Origin: Bifidobacterium parmae
Lineage (GTDB): Bacteria > Actinomycetota > Actinomycetes > Actinomycetales > Bifidobacteriaceae
DNA: 64,000 nt
NCBI RefSeq assembly: GCF_002860365.1
Contig: NZ_NMWT01000003.1
Coordinates: 152,047-216,046 of the forward strand
Reading direction: 5' to 3'
How positions within the stretch are numbered: position 1 is the first letter of the stretch; each line of letters starts with the position of its first letter. The position numbers were made by a program, and so were the translations under genes. The notes beneath the pieces are model-generated. The model was not told the DNA's origin, did no database searches, and worked only from the letters and a program-made list of their open reading frames with translations. Positions 46,887 through 54,477 of the stretch are shown in pieces.

Positions 46887-47489
46887 ATGAGCGTATCTTC
46901 TGATAGCCATATCCAGTCCAAGCCGATCGACCACGCCACCGGGACGCACGCCACGGGCGTCGCCGACTCCGGTCGCTGGTCCACCCGCCGCATCGCCGTC
47001 TACGCGCTGTTCGTCGCATTGGCGATCGTCACCAGCTTCATCGAGCTGCCGATCTTCCCGGCGGCACCGTACCTCAAGTACGATCCGTCCGGCATCGTGA
47101 GCCTCATCGCCGGCTTCGCGTTCGGCCCGGCCGCCGCCGCCATCGTCTCCGTGCTCGGTTTCCTGCCGCACGCGTTCACCGACCCGTGGGGCGCCCTCAT
47201 GGCGATCCTCGTCGCGCTCGCCCTGTCGCTACCCGCGTCCGTCATCTACCGTCGCAACCGCACGCGCAAGGGCGCGCTCATCGGCATCATCGTGGGCGCC
47301 GTCGTCGCGCTCGCCGCTGCCATCCTCGGCAACCTCGTCATCACGCCAATCTACGCGCACATGACCGTCGCGCAGGTCGCCGCCATGATCGTGCCGATCC
47401 TGCTGCCGTTCAACGTGCTCAAGTTCGCGATCCACGCGGTCGTCACCTTCGTCATCTACAAGCCGATCACCAAGCTGCTCGACAAGTAG
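46887..47489 (+). CDS. ribU: Riboflavin ECF transporter S component
   Basis: 200 residues. An unstructured N-terminus (1-30) is followed by six hydrophobic helices starting TRRIAVYALFVALAIVTSFIE. Typical RibU stretches: LPIFPAAPYLKYDPSGIVSLIAGFAFGP and FLPHAFTDPWGALMAI, where the K-Y-D region lines the riboflavin pocket. GGAGAG lies eight bases before the ATG. The FMN riboswitch fixes the substrate. It needs an EcfA-A'-T motor; a fused one is encoded 205 bp downstream. Confidence 0.95.
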   Translation: MSVSSDSHIQSKPIDHATGTHATGVADSGRWSTRRIAVYALFVALAIVTSFIELPIFPAAPYLKYDPSGIVSLIAGFAFGPAAAAIVSVLGFLPHAFTDPWGALMAILVALALSLPASVIYRRNRTRKGALIGIIVGAVVALAAAILGNLVITPIYAHMTVAQVAAMIVPILLPFNVLKFAIHAVVTFVIYKPITKLLDK

Positions 47490-47575
47490 TCCCGCCTCGC
47501 GGGCGCCCTTCGAGGCATCCGCCCGCGCCGACATCCGCTTCGGCGGTGTGCGTCGCAAGACATGTATCCCGGCAA

Positions 47576-47606
47576 GGCCGTGCCATGACGAAACCATGGC
47601 ACGGCC
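47576..47606 (+). terminator. Terminator of ribU
   Basis: GGCCGTGCCATG / CATGGCACGGCC, a 12-bp perfect stem followed by GTCGCCGTTTT. It separates ribU from the fused ECF gene. Confidence 0.75.
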
Positions 47607-47694
47607 GTCGCCGTTTTCGCATCCCTCGCGTCACCGCCCGCGGCCGACCGTCCCGACACGCTTCCGCTCCCTCACCCTCATAAGGACCATCGAC

Positions 47695-50136
47695 GTGAAT
47701 CTCGCCGAACTCGACCACATCCGCTTCAGCTATGACGGCGGCGCCACATGGGCGCTCGACGACGCGTCCCTGACCGTCCACGAAGGCGACTATCTGGCGC
47801 TCACCGGCGCGAACGGCTCCGGAAAATCGACGCTCGCCCGTCTCGTCGCCGGGCTCGCCGCCCCCGACGCGGGCACCGTGATCCTGCTCGGTCACACGGT
47901 CTTCTCCCCCGCCGGCCCCGACGCGGACGCCTACCGCGCGGCCCGCCGCGGCATCGGCGCCGTGTTCCAGAATCCCGAGGACCAGCTCGTCACCACCGTC
48001 CTCGAAGACGATGTGGCGTTCGGACCGGAGAATCTCGGCGTGCCGCGCGACGGCGACGACGGCAACGGGCGCGGCGGCATCGGCGAGCGCATCGCCGAAT
48101 CATTGCACGCCGTGCGGTTGGACGACATGCGCCGCGCGAACCCGATCCGCATGAGCGGCGGGCAGCAGCAGCGTGCCGCCATCGCCGGCATGCTCGCCAT
48201 GCGCCCGCGCCTGCTCGTGCTCGACGAGCCGACCGCCATGCTCGACCCGTTGGCGCGACGCGAGGTGATGGACGTGCTCGACGAGCTGCACGCCGCCGGC
48301 ACGACCATCGTCCACGTGACCCATCATCCCGACGAGATCGCGCGGGCCGGTCGCATCGTGCGGCTCGAAGGTGGCCAAGTGACGGACGACTTCCCCACCG
48401 ATGCCGCCGCACTTCCTTCGTCCCCGTCCACAGAGACTCCCTCTGATACGGACGCCCCCCTCTCGCCCCCGCCCACAGAGGCTCCCGCCGATACAGCCGC
48501 CCCTTTCTCGCCCCCGCCGGCGGGGGCTCCCGCGAAGCGGGTGGGGGTGGTCCCGCGACAGACGACGCCATCCCCCTCCGCCGACATCATGCTGTCCGTC
48601 TCCCACGTCTCCTACGCCTACGCCGGCGGCGACGGACCGATCCTCGACGACGTGTCGCTTGCCGTCCGCCGTGGCGAGACGGTCGCGCTGATGGGCGCGA
48701 ACGGTTCCGGCAAGTCGACGCTGCTGCGTCTCGTCTGCGCGCTCGCCAAACCGGATTCCGGTTCGATCACGGTGGACGGCATCCGCGTCGAGAAGGCGAA
48801 ACGGCGCGATCTGGCCGCGTTGCGGCGCACGGTGGGACTCGTCATGCAGCATCCGGAGCGCCAGCTGTTCGCCGACACGGTGCGCGATGACGTGGCGTAC
48901 GGCCCCGCGAATCAGAGGCTGGCGCAGGCCGAGATCGATGCGCGCGTCGACGAGGCGCTGCGCGTCGCCCGCTTGGACGGTCTCGCCGACCGTTCCCCGT
49001 TCGACCTGTCGGGCGGGCAGCAGCGGCTCGCCGCCATCGCCGGCGTCATCGCATGCAGGCCGAAGCTGCTCGTCATGGACGAGCCGACCGCGGGTCTCGA
49101 CGCGGACGCGCGCGAACGCATCTACCGTCTCGTCGACGAACTCAAGGCTCAGGGCGTGACCGTGCTCGTCGTCACGCACAGCCACACGGAGGCCCGTCGC
49201 GTGGCGGACCGCATCGTCGACATGGCGTCGTTGTCCGGCGCAGGCGGGACCGACACGCATGCCGCGCTCGGCATCCCCGGTGGCAGGAATGCTCCGGAAA
49301 ACGTTTCACGAGACGTTTCACAACGCGTTTCACGGGATGTTTCACGCGGCGTCCCCCGTATGGCCGCGAAATCCTCACCCATCGCACGCCTCGACCCGCG
49401 CGTCAAGATGGTGGCGTTCCTCGTCGCCATGTTCTCCGCGTTCGCGATCGGGAACGCATGGCAGCTGGCGCTCGGCGCCCTGTTCACCGTGGGCGTGGCG
49501 GCGGGCGCACGCATCCGCCCCGTGCGGCTGCTCGGCTCCGTGCGGATGTTCCTCGGCCTGTTCGCGGTGATGGGTCTGCTCAACGTGTTCTTCGTGCGCA
49601 CCGGTTCCACGCTGTTCTCCATCGGCCCCGTGCCGGTGACGGACGACGGCGTGGCCACGGCCGTGCTGTACGCGTGCCGTTTCGCATTGGTCATCATCCT
49701 GGGCGCGGTGTTCCTCGCGACGACCACGCCCACCGCGATCACCGACGCGTTCGCCTCGCTGCTCTCGCCGTTGCACCGGCTCGGCGTGCATACGCAGGAG
49801 ATCGCGCTCGTCTTGAGCCTCGCCCTGCGGTTCATCCCCACGTTGGCCGTGGAGGCTCAGGCCGTGGCGGACGCGCAGGCGGCGCGCGGCGGCTCGATCG
49901 AGACCGGGTCGCTGCCCCAGCGGGTGAAGGCGATGACGGCGATCATCGTGCCGATCTTCGCCGGAGCGCTGCGTCATGCGGACAATCTCTCGCTCGCGCT
50001 GGACGCCCGCTGCTATGAGGAGGGCGTCCGTCGCACGCATTGGCGTGTGATGCGCGTCGCCGCGCGCGACGTGGCGTTCGTCGCCGTGCTTGTCCTCTAT
50101 CTGTCCGCACTCGTCGCATTGGCCGTGCTGGTCTGA
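47695..50136 (+). CDS. Single-chain ECF motor: EcfA-EcfA-EcfT fusion
   Basis: 813 residues. Domain 1 (about 1-230): Walker A ALTGANGSGKSTLA, signature MSGGQQQR, Walker B LLVLDEPTAMLD. Linker with 15-residue Pro/Ser/Thr/Ala repeats (about 240-290). Domain 2 (about 300-520): Walker A LMGANGSGKSTLL, signature LSGGQQRL, Walker B LLVMDEPTAGLD. A second linker with four VSRD-like repeats, then the T component (about 560-813): IARLDPRVKMVAFLVAMF, several membrane helices, and coupling motifs AQAARGG and ALDARCYEEG. All motor parts are thus on one polypeptide, with both sets of catalytic motifs intact. The start is GTG with AAGGA. It probably serves RibU and perhaps other S components. Confidence 0.9.
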   Translation: MNLAELDHIRFSYDGGATWALDDASLTVHEGDYLALTGANGSGKSTLARLVAGLAAPDAGTVILLGHTVFSPAGPDADAYRAARRGIGAVFQNPEDQLVTTVLEDDVAFGPENLGVPRDGDDGNGRGGIGERIAESLHAVRLDDMRRANPIRMSGGQQQRAAIAGMLAMRPRLLVLDEPTAMLDPLARREVMDVLDELHAAGTTIVHVTHHPDEIARAGRIVRLEGGQVTDDFPTDAAALPSSPSTETPSDTDAPLSPPPTEAPADTAAPFSPPPAGAPAKRVGVVPRQTTPSPSADIMLSVSHVSYAYAGGDGPILDDVSLAVRRGETVALMGANGSGKSTLLRLVCALAKPDSGSITVDGIRVEKAKRRDLAALRRTVGLVMQHPERQLFADTVRDDVAYGPANQRLAQAEIDARVDEALRVARLDGLADRSPFDLSGGQQRLAAIAGVIACRPKLLVMDEPTAGLDADARERIYRLVDELKAQGVTVLVVTHSHTEARRVADRIVDMASLSGAGGTDTHAALGIPGGRNAPENVSRDVSQRVSRDVSRGVPRMAAKSSPIARLDPRVKMVAFLVAMFSAFAIGNAWQLALGALFTVGVAAGARIRPVRLLGSVRMFLGLFAVMGLLNVFFVRTGSTLFSIGPVPVTDDGVATAVLYACRFALVIILGAVFLATTTPTAITDAFASLLSPLHRLGVHTQEIALVLSLALRFIPTLAVEAQAVADAQAARGGSIETGSLPQRVKAMTAIIVPIFAGALRHADNLSLALDARCYEEGVRRTHWRVMRVAARDVAFVAVLVLYLSALVALAVLV
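48421..48552. repeat. Bipartite hairpin repeat, copy E, amplified as 45-bp units inside the ECF fusion gene
   Basis: The minus-strand core runs GACCACCCCCAC head, GCTTCGC hairpin, GCCCCCGCCGGCGGGGGC hairpin (48511-48552). Tandem 45-bp units (CCC...ACAGAG...GAT...GCCCC) extend to the left. The array is in frame and encodes the 15-residue linker repeats (SPPPTEAPADTAAPF-type) between the two ATPase domains. Confidence 0.85.
49303..49345. repeat. Four 12-bp tandem repeats with GTTTCAC core, in the linker before EcfT
   Basis: GTTTCAC starts at 49303, 49315, 49327 and 49339, a strict 12-bp period that encodes VSRD/VSQR/VSRG four-residue repeats. The heptamer equals half of a parS-type site, but the copies are direct, not inverted. 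Confidence 0.7.
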
Positions 50137-50145
50137 CGACGACGA

Positions 50146-51450
50146 TCACATCGCGAACGGCTCGTAGTAGATGTCGTCGGCAGCAACGCCCCGCTTGAGC
50201 AGGAACGTACGCCACGCCTTGAGCATCCCGTAGGGGCCGGCGATGAGGTAGAGCGCGCCCGGGCGCATGGCGTCGGCGACGTCCCGTTCCTCGAAGCGCC
50301 CGCCGGCACGCAAGGTGACGTGCACGTTGGCATGGTCGCGGTCCATCGCGCGAAGGTCGTCCGCGTGTACAAGATCCCGTTCGCCACGTGCGCCATACAG
50401 CAGGGTCACGCTTCTGCCGGTCGGCGCGTACGCCTCGATGAGCGACAGCAGCGGAGTGACGCCGATGCCACCGCCGAACATGACCAGCGGGGCTCCGGCC
50501 GCGTGTTCGTCGATGAAGCGGCGGTAGCGGCCGTAGCTCGGCTGCACGTGCGTCACCGCGCCGACGGGCAGTGCGGCGATGCGCCGCGTGAAATCGCCGT
50601 CGGCGCGGATGTCGAAGCGCATGGGCACGAATCCCCGTCTCGTCGGCGCCGCGGAGGACGTGTTGATCATCGAGAACGGATGGTATTCGCGCATGCCCTT
50701 CGTTTCGGGGAACCGGATGAACGTGAAGTCGCCGGGCTCCCAGCGCGCGTCCTTGGCGGGCACGTCGAGGGTGAGTTCGGTCACGCCCGGCGCGATCTGC
50801 CGCACGTCGGCCACGCGGGCGACGACGGCGCCGGCGCGCTGGCGGATCTTGGAGGCCACGTACCAGACGAACACGGCCGCGGTGGCGGCGTCGAACAGAA
50901 TGATGAACGGCAGGTCGTCGCGGATGAACGCGATGGACTGCACGTGCAGGAAGATCAGCGCCACGGCCACGAGGTTGAGGCGGTGGATCCACACGCTCGC
51001 CTCGTGGCGGAACACGCGTTCCAGGGCGCGTTTGAGCGAGGCCACCCACCGCACGCGCGCCGACAGCCAGCCGGCCATGAACACCAGCGAGTAGACGGCG
51101 AGGAAGACGAACAGGTAGAGTCCGGCGCCGCCGAACAGCTTGGTCAGGCCTTCCGCCGGCAGCAGGTTGGCGTGCAGGAACGCGAGCGCGATGGCCAGCA
51201 GGCTGAGTACGCCGTGGATCATGGTCATGTGCGGCAGGCCCACCGTGCGGTCCACCCAGCGGGGGCGCCCGGCCAGATAGACGGCGGCGAGCATCCACAC
51301 GTAGGCGACGACGCCGATGCCGATGCCGGCGGCCATGTCCGCGTAGAAGGAGGGCAGGCCGGCCCTCAGCGCGGCGAGGAACGGCAGGGGGATGACGAAC
51401 AGCGCCACCACCCAGGTGAGGGCGGTGGATGTGGTGATGCGTCGCAGCAT
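50146..51450 (-). CDS. Ferric-reductase-like transmembrane flavin oxidoreductase
   Basis: 434 residues. About six or seven membrane helices come first, with histidines on two of them (LPHMTMIHGVLSLLAIALAFLH and IHRLNLVAVALIFLH) placed as heme ligands. Then come a ferredoxin-reductase-like FAD domain with MREYHPFSMI and an NAD(P)-binding domain with VMFGGGIGVTPLLSLIEA and LIAGPYGMLKAW. This is the architecture of ferric reductase/NOX-type proteins that carry electrons from NAD(P)H across the membrane. It is third in the operon after the FMN_bind and apbE genes, 51 bp behind apbE. Confidence 0.87.
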   Translation of the reverse strand: MLRRITTSTALTWVVALFVIPLPFLAALRAGLPSFYADMAAGIGIGVVAYVWMLAAVYLAGRPRWVDRTVGLPHMTMIHGVLSLLAIALAFLHANLLPAEGLTKLFGGAGLYLFVFLAVYSLVFMAGWLSARVRWVASLKRALERVFRHEASVWIHRLNLVAVALIFLHVQSIAFIRDDLPFIILFDAATAAVFVWYVASKIRQRAGAVVARVADVRQIAPGVTELTLDVPAKDARWEPGDFTFIRFPETKGMREYHPFSMINTSSAAPTRRGFVPMRFDIRADGDFTRRIAALPVGAVTHVQPSYGRYRRFIDEHAAGAPLVMFGGGIGVTPLLSLIEAYAPTGRSVTLLYGARGERDLVHADDLRAMDRDHANVHVTLRAGGRFEERDVADAMRPGALYLIAGPYGMLKAWRTFLLKRGVAADDIYYEPFAM

Positions 51451-51501
51451 GGTTGCGATGTCCTTTCGCTATGCGGTTTGCGATGGTGGTGATCGGAATG
51501 T

Positions 51502-52329
51502 TCAGGCCACGGGAGCCGCCGCCGGGTGCGGCGCGACGACGTGCTTGGCCCCGTTCCTGTCGATGAGCAGTGCGGAGAACAGCGGATCGGATTCCCCGGC
51601 GACGAGCGTGCCGAAACGCTCGCGGCCGGCGGCGATGGCGGTGGTGGCCCACATGTCCGCGTCGGTCAGATGCGTGCCGACGACGGTGGCCTGGACGAGG
51701 TCGTCGTCGGTGCGGTCGATGTGTTCGCCGCGTTTCGACGTGCCGCTGGTCGCGACCGCGCCGTCGGCGAGACGCACGGTACCGGCGAGCATGCCGGCGT
51801 CGTGCGGGTCCTCGATGCCGACGCCCCAGACGAAACCGCTGCCGGAGGCGACGCCCAGCTGCATGTCGCCTCCGCCGCCGAGCGCCGCCGCCTCGGCGCG
51901 TCCGGCGGCGAGCAGCGGACGCAGGAAACGCGTGAACGCGCGTTCGATGGCCCAGCCTTTGACCAGGCCGACCGGATCGTAGCGTCCGTCGCGCATCGCG
52001 CGGAAGTGGCCGTGCGTGACGTCGGCCGCCAGCGCGGCGCGCGCGTAGACCTCGTGGAAGTCGGGATCGTCGAGCAGGCCGCGCCAATCGCCGCGGTTGG
52101 CGCGCGAGGTGAGCGAATCGTCGCGGAACGGCGAGAACGTGCGGTCCACGTGCGACAGAAGGTCACGGCATGATGCGGCGGCCTCGCGCAGGGTGGGTTC
52201 GTCGGCGTGACGCAGCCGCAGCGTGAACGGCATGGTCATGAGGTGGAAGACCGCGGTGCGCAGCACGCCGTCGTCCGTGGCGTGGCAGTCGATGGCGGTG
52301 TCGGCGACGTGTCTATCGGCGGACGTCAT
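51502..52329 (-). CDS. apbE: FAD:protein FMN transferase (ApbE)
   Basis: 275 residues. It transfers FMN from FAD onto a Ser/Thr of an FMN_bind protein, with Mg2+. Family stretches: HVDRTFSPFRDDS, DPVGLVKGWAIERA, GGGGDMQLGV (FAD-binding), VATSGTSKRGEH, and LTDADMWATTAIAAG (metal-binding Asp). No signal peptide or lipobox is seen, although many ApbE proteins are exported. The ATG lies one base after the FMN_bind stop (TGACATG), so the enzyme is coupled to its probable substrate. Confidence 0.92.
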   Translation of the reverse strand: MTSADRHVADTAIDCHATDDGVLRTAVFHLMTMPFTLRLRHADEPTLREAAASCRDLLSHVDRTFSPFRDDSLTSRANRGDWRGLLDDPDFHEVYARAALAADVTHGHFRAMRDGRYDPVGLVKGWAIERAFTRFLRPLLAAGRAEAAALGGGGDMQLGVASGSGFVWGVGIEDPHDAGMLAGTVRLADGAVATSGTSKRGEHIDRTDDDLVQATVVGTHLTDADMWATTAIAAGRERFGTLVAGESDPLFSALLIDRNGAKHVVAPHPAAAPVA

Positions 52330-52330
52330 G

Positions 52331-52903
52331 TCATTTCGCCTGGTCGAGCGCGTCCTGCAGCGAGCCGATGAACCCGGTGGAGGTCTCGGTGGCGCCGGAG
52401 ACCATCTGGATGTCGGCGCTCTGCGCCTGGACGGCCTCGTCGGACAGCTGCGGGATGGCCTTCTGGGCGATGCCGAGCGAACGCGGATTGTCGTTCGGGT
52501 ATTTCACGGCGACGACCTGCGTGACTTTGCCGCCGGAGACCGTCACCTGCACCTGCACGTCGCCTTTGGATGTGGCGACGACCGCGCCGGTGTAGGTGCC
52601 GTCCTCGAACGCCCCGTCGGATGCCGTCGCGTCGTCGGAAGCCCCGGAGGCGCCGTCCGAGGATGCGTCCGAGGATGTGCCCGAACCGTCGGCGGAGGCC
52701 GAACCGTCGCCCGAGGCGGTGCCGGACGAGCCGCCGGACGCACCGCCGGACGCACCGGTGCCGCTCGACCCCAGCGGTGCGCCGGACGCGGCGGATGATG
52801 ACGCCGTGCGGGCCGGACCGCCGGCGAACAGCAGCAGCATGTCCGCGGCCGCGGCGAACACGCCGATGACGGCCACTACGGCCGAGATGACTTTACGTCG
52901 CAT
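52331..52903 (-). CDS. Membrane-anchored FMN_bind-domain flavoprotein
   Basis: 190 residues. An N-terminal membrane segment (VISAVVAVIGVFAAAADMLLLFAGG) anchors a 70-residue Ser/Gly/Ala/Asp spacer, followed by an FMN_bind domain (about 100-190). The flavinylation motif SGATETSTGF lies near residue 173: the T in the SGAT/S-x-T-x-x-G pattern would carry FMN by a phosphoester bond, attached by ApbE. The spacer suits crossing a thick cell wall. It is the first gene of a three-gene operon; AAGGGGC stands before the ATG. Confidence 0.9.
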   Translation of the reverse strand: MRRKVISAVVAVIGVFAAAADMLLLFAGGPARTASSSAASGAPLGSSGTGASGGASGGSSGTASGDGSASADGSGTSSDASSDGASGASDDATASDGAFEDGTYTGAVVATSKGDVQVQVTVSGGKVTQVVAVKYPNDNPRSLGIAQKAIPQLSDEAVQAQSADIQMVSGATETSTGFIGSLQDALDQAK

Positions 52904-52921
52904 GGATGCCCCTTCATACAC

Positions 52922-52936
52922 ACCACGATTCGTGGT
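52922..52936. promoter_or_regulatory. Palindrome upstream of the flavinylation operon
   Basis: ACCACGATTCGTGGT, 7-bp arms with a 1-bp centre, 19 bp before the FMN_bind start; a half-copy CACCACGAT lies at about 52950-52958. Possible operator; the regulator is unknown. Confidence 0.45.
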
Positions 52937-53061
52937 ATCGGTCTTGCGGGCACCACGATAGAAGAGGCCGGCGAAAAGCACACCCGGAAACCGCTGGGAA
53001 AACGCTGGAGAACCGCGCGGATGTGACGCAGTTCACGAAGCGCGACGCGCGGGCGGAGGGG

Positions 53062-54306
53062 TCACGCCTTCGCGGATGCGGGCATGTAGCGGCGCAGCAG
53101 CGTGGTGATGACGACGGCGAGCGCGGCGAACACGGCGCCGAACGGGCCGAGCCAGGTGAGCCCCAGATGGTCGTTGACGAGGCCGCCGACCGCGGAGCCG
53201 ATGGCGATGCCGATGTTGAAGCTCATCGAGTTGAGCGAGGCGGCGAGGTTCATCGAGCCGGGGTGCGACTGGGCGGCGACGTCCATGTACAGCACCTGCG
53301 ACGACGAATTGAAAAGGTACATCATCATGCCGAGCGCGACGAGCAGGATCGCGCCGTATACGGGCACGAGGGGCGCGAGGGCGAGCGAGGCGAGCAGTAC
53401 GGTGTGCAGGCAGAAGACGGGGCGCGTGTGTACGAGCGGTTCGACGCCGCGGCCGCGCTCGGCGAGCTTGCCGCCGTACAGGTTGCTCCACAGGCAGGCG
53501 ACGCCGTAGAGGACGAGGCCGACGCTCACGTATCGTTCGGGCACGCCGATCTCGTCGCGCATGATCGGCGTCAGATACGTGTAGAACACGTAGCTGGAGG
53601 CCGCGCCGCATACGACGGTGAGCACGCCGCCCCAGATGCGGTGGTCGAAGAAGAGGCGGAACTGGCGCAGGAAGCCGATGGTCACCGGATGCGAGTTGCG
53701 CGGCAGGACGAGGAACATCATCGTCATGAGCGCGGCGGTGGCGGCGGTGATGATGAGGAACGTGATGCGCCAGCTGAACGTGTTCGCCACCCACGTGCCG
53801 AACGGCACGCCGACGACGGAGGCGATGGAGAAGCCCGAGAACACCCATGCGATGAACTTGGTGCGGTATTTGTCGGTGGTGACGTCGGGCGCGTAGGTCA
53901 TGGCGATGGCGACGAGCGTGCCGGAGACGAGCGCGATCATGATGCGCGCGACCAGCAGGACGGCGTAGTTTGGGGCAAGCGCGCACAGGAGGTTGCCGGC
54001 GAGGAAGACGCCCATGAGCGTCAGGTAGGTCGCGAATCGCGGGAAGCGCGCGGAGATGGCCGAGCCGAGCGGCGTGACCGGCGCGTAGACGAACGCGAAC
54101 AGGGCGACGAGGTTGCCGACGGTCACCTCGGACACGTCGAGGCCCTGCGCGATGTCCGGCAGGATGCCGACGACCACGAACTCGCTCATGCCGAGCATGA
54201 AGCTCGCGAGGACGAGAATCGTGACCGGCAGGTTGAAGAAGCGGTCGGATTGGGGTGAAACCGGTTTCTTTTCAGGGGCCGCCGCGGGGCGTGGAGTGTT
54301 CGTCAT
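53062..54306 (-). CDS. MFS transporter, drug:H+ antiporter-1 style
   Basis: 414 residues with 12 hydrophobic segments. The N-terminal half has FMLGMSEFVVVGILPDIAQGL (typical of the AraJ/YdhP-like branch) and, in the loop between helices 2 and 3, APVTPLGSAISARFPRF. A charged N-terminal tail of about 20 residues precedes the first helix. The substrate cannot be inferred: members export sugars, drugs or nucleosides. It stands between the flavinylation operon and the second glutamine synthetase gene, separated by a terminator. Confidence 0.88.
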   Translation of the reverse strand: MTNTPRPAAAPEKKPVSPQSDRFFNLPVTILVLASFMLGMSEFVVVGILPDIAQGLDVSEVTVGNLVALFAFVYAPVTPLGSAISARFPRFATYLTLMGVFLAGNLLCALAPNYAVLLVARIMIALVSGTLVAIAMTYAPDVTTDKYRTKFIAWVFSGFSIASVVGVPFGTWVANTFSWRITFLIITAATAALMTMMFLVLPRNSHPVTIGFLRQFRLFFDHRIWGGVLTVVCGAASSYVFYTYLTPIMRDEIGVPERYVSVGLVLYGVACLWSNLYGGKLAERGRGVEPLVHTRPVFCLHTVLLASLALAPLVPVYGAILLVALGMMMYLFNSSSQVLYMDVAAQSHPGSMNLAASLNSMSFNIGIAIGSAVGGLVNDHLGLTWLGPFGAVFAALAVVITTLLRRYMPASAKA

Positions 54307-54385
54307 GCGTCTGGTTCTTCCTCGTCGTGATGTTCCATGTGCATGCTATTGGCCCAGCCCTACAACAACGCGCCCATGACACGCA

Positions 54386-54423
54386 GAGGGGGTCTTCCGG
54401 ACGGATGCCCGGAAGACCCCCTC
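54386..54423 (-). terminator. Terminator of the second glutamine synthetase gene
   Basis: GAGGGGGTCTTCCGG / CCGGAAGACCCCCTC, a 15-bp stem with a loop of 8 bases, about 55 bp after the stop. Confidence 0.75.
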
Positions 54424-54477
54424 CGTGAGGCCGGACGGCGGAACGGCGCGTGTCGCGGCGTCCCTCCCCCGCTGACG

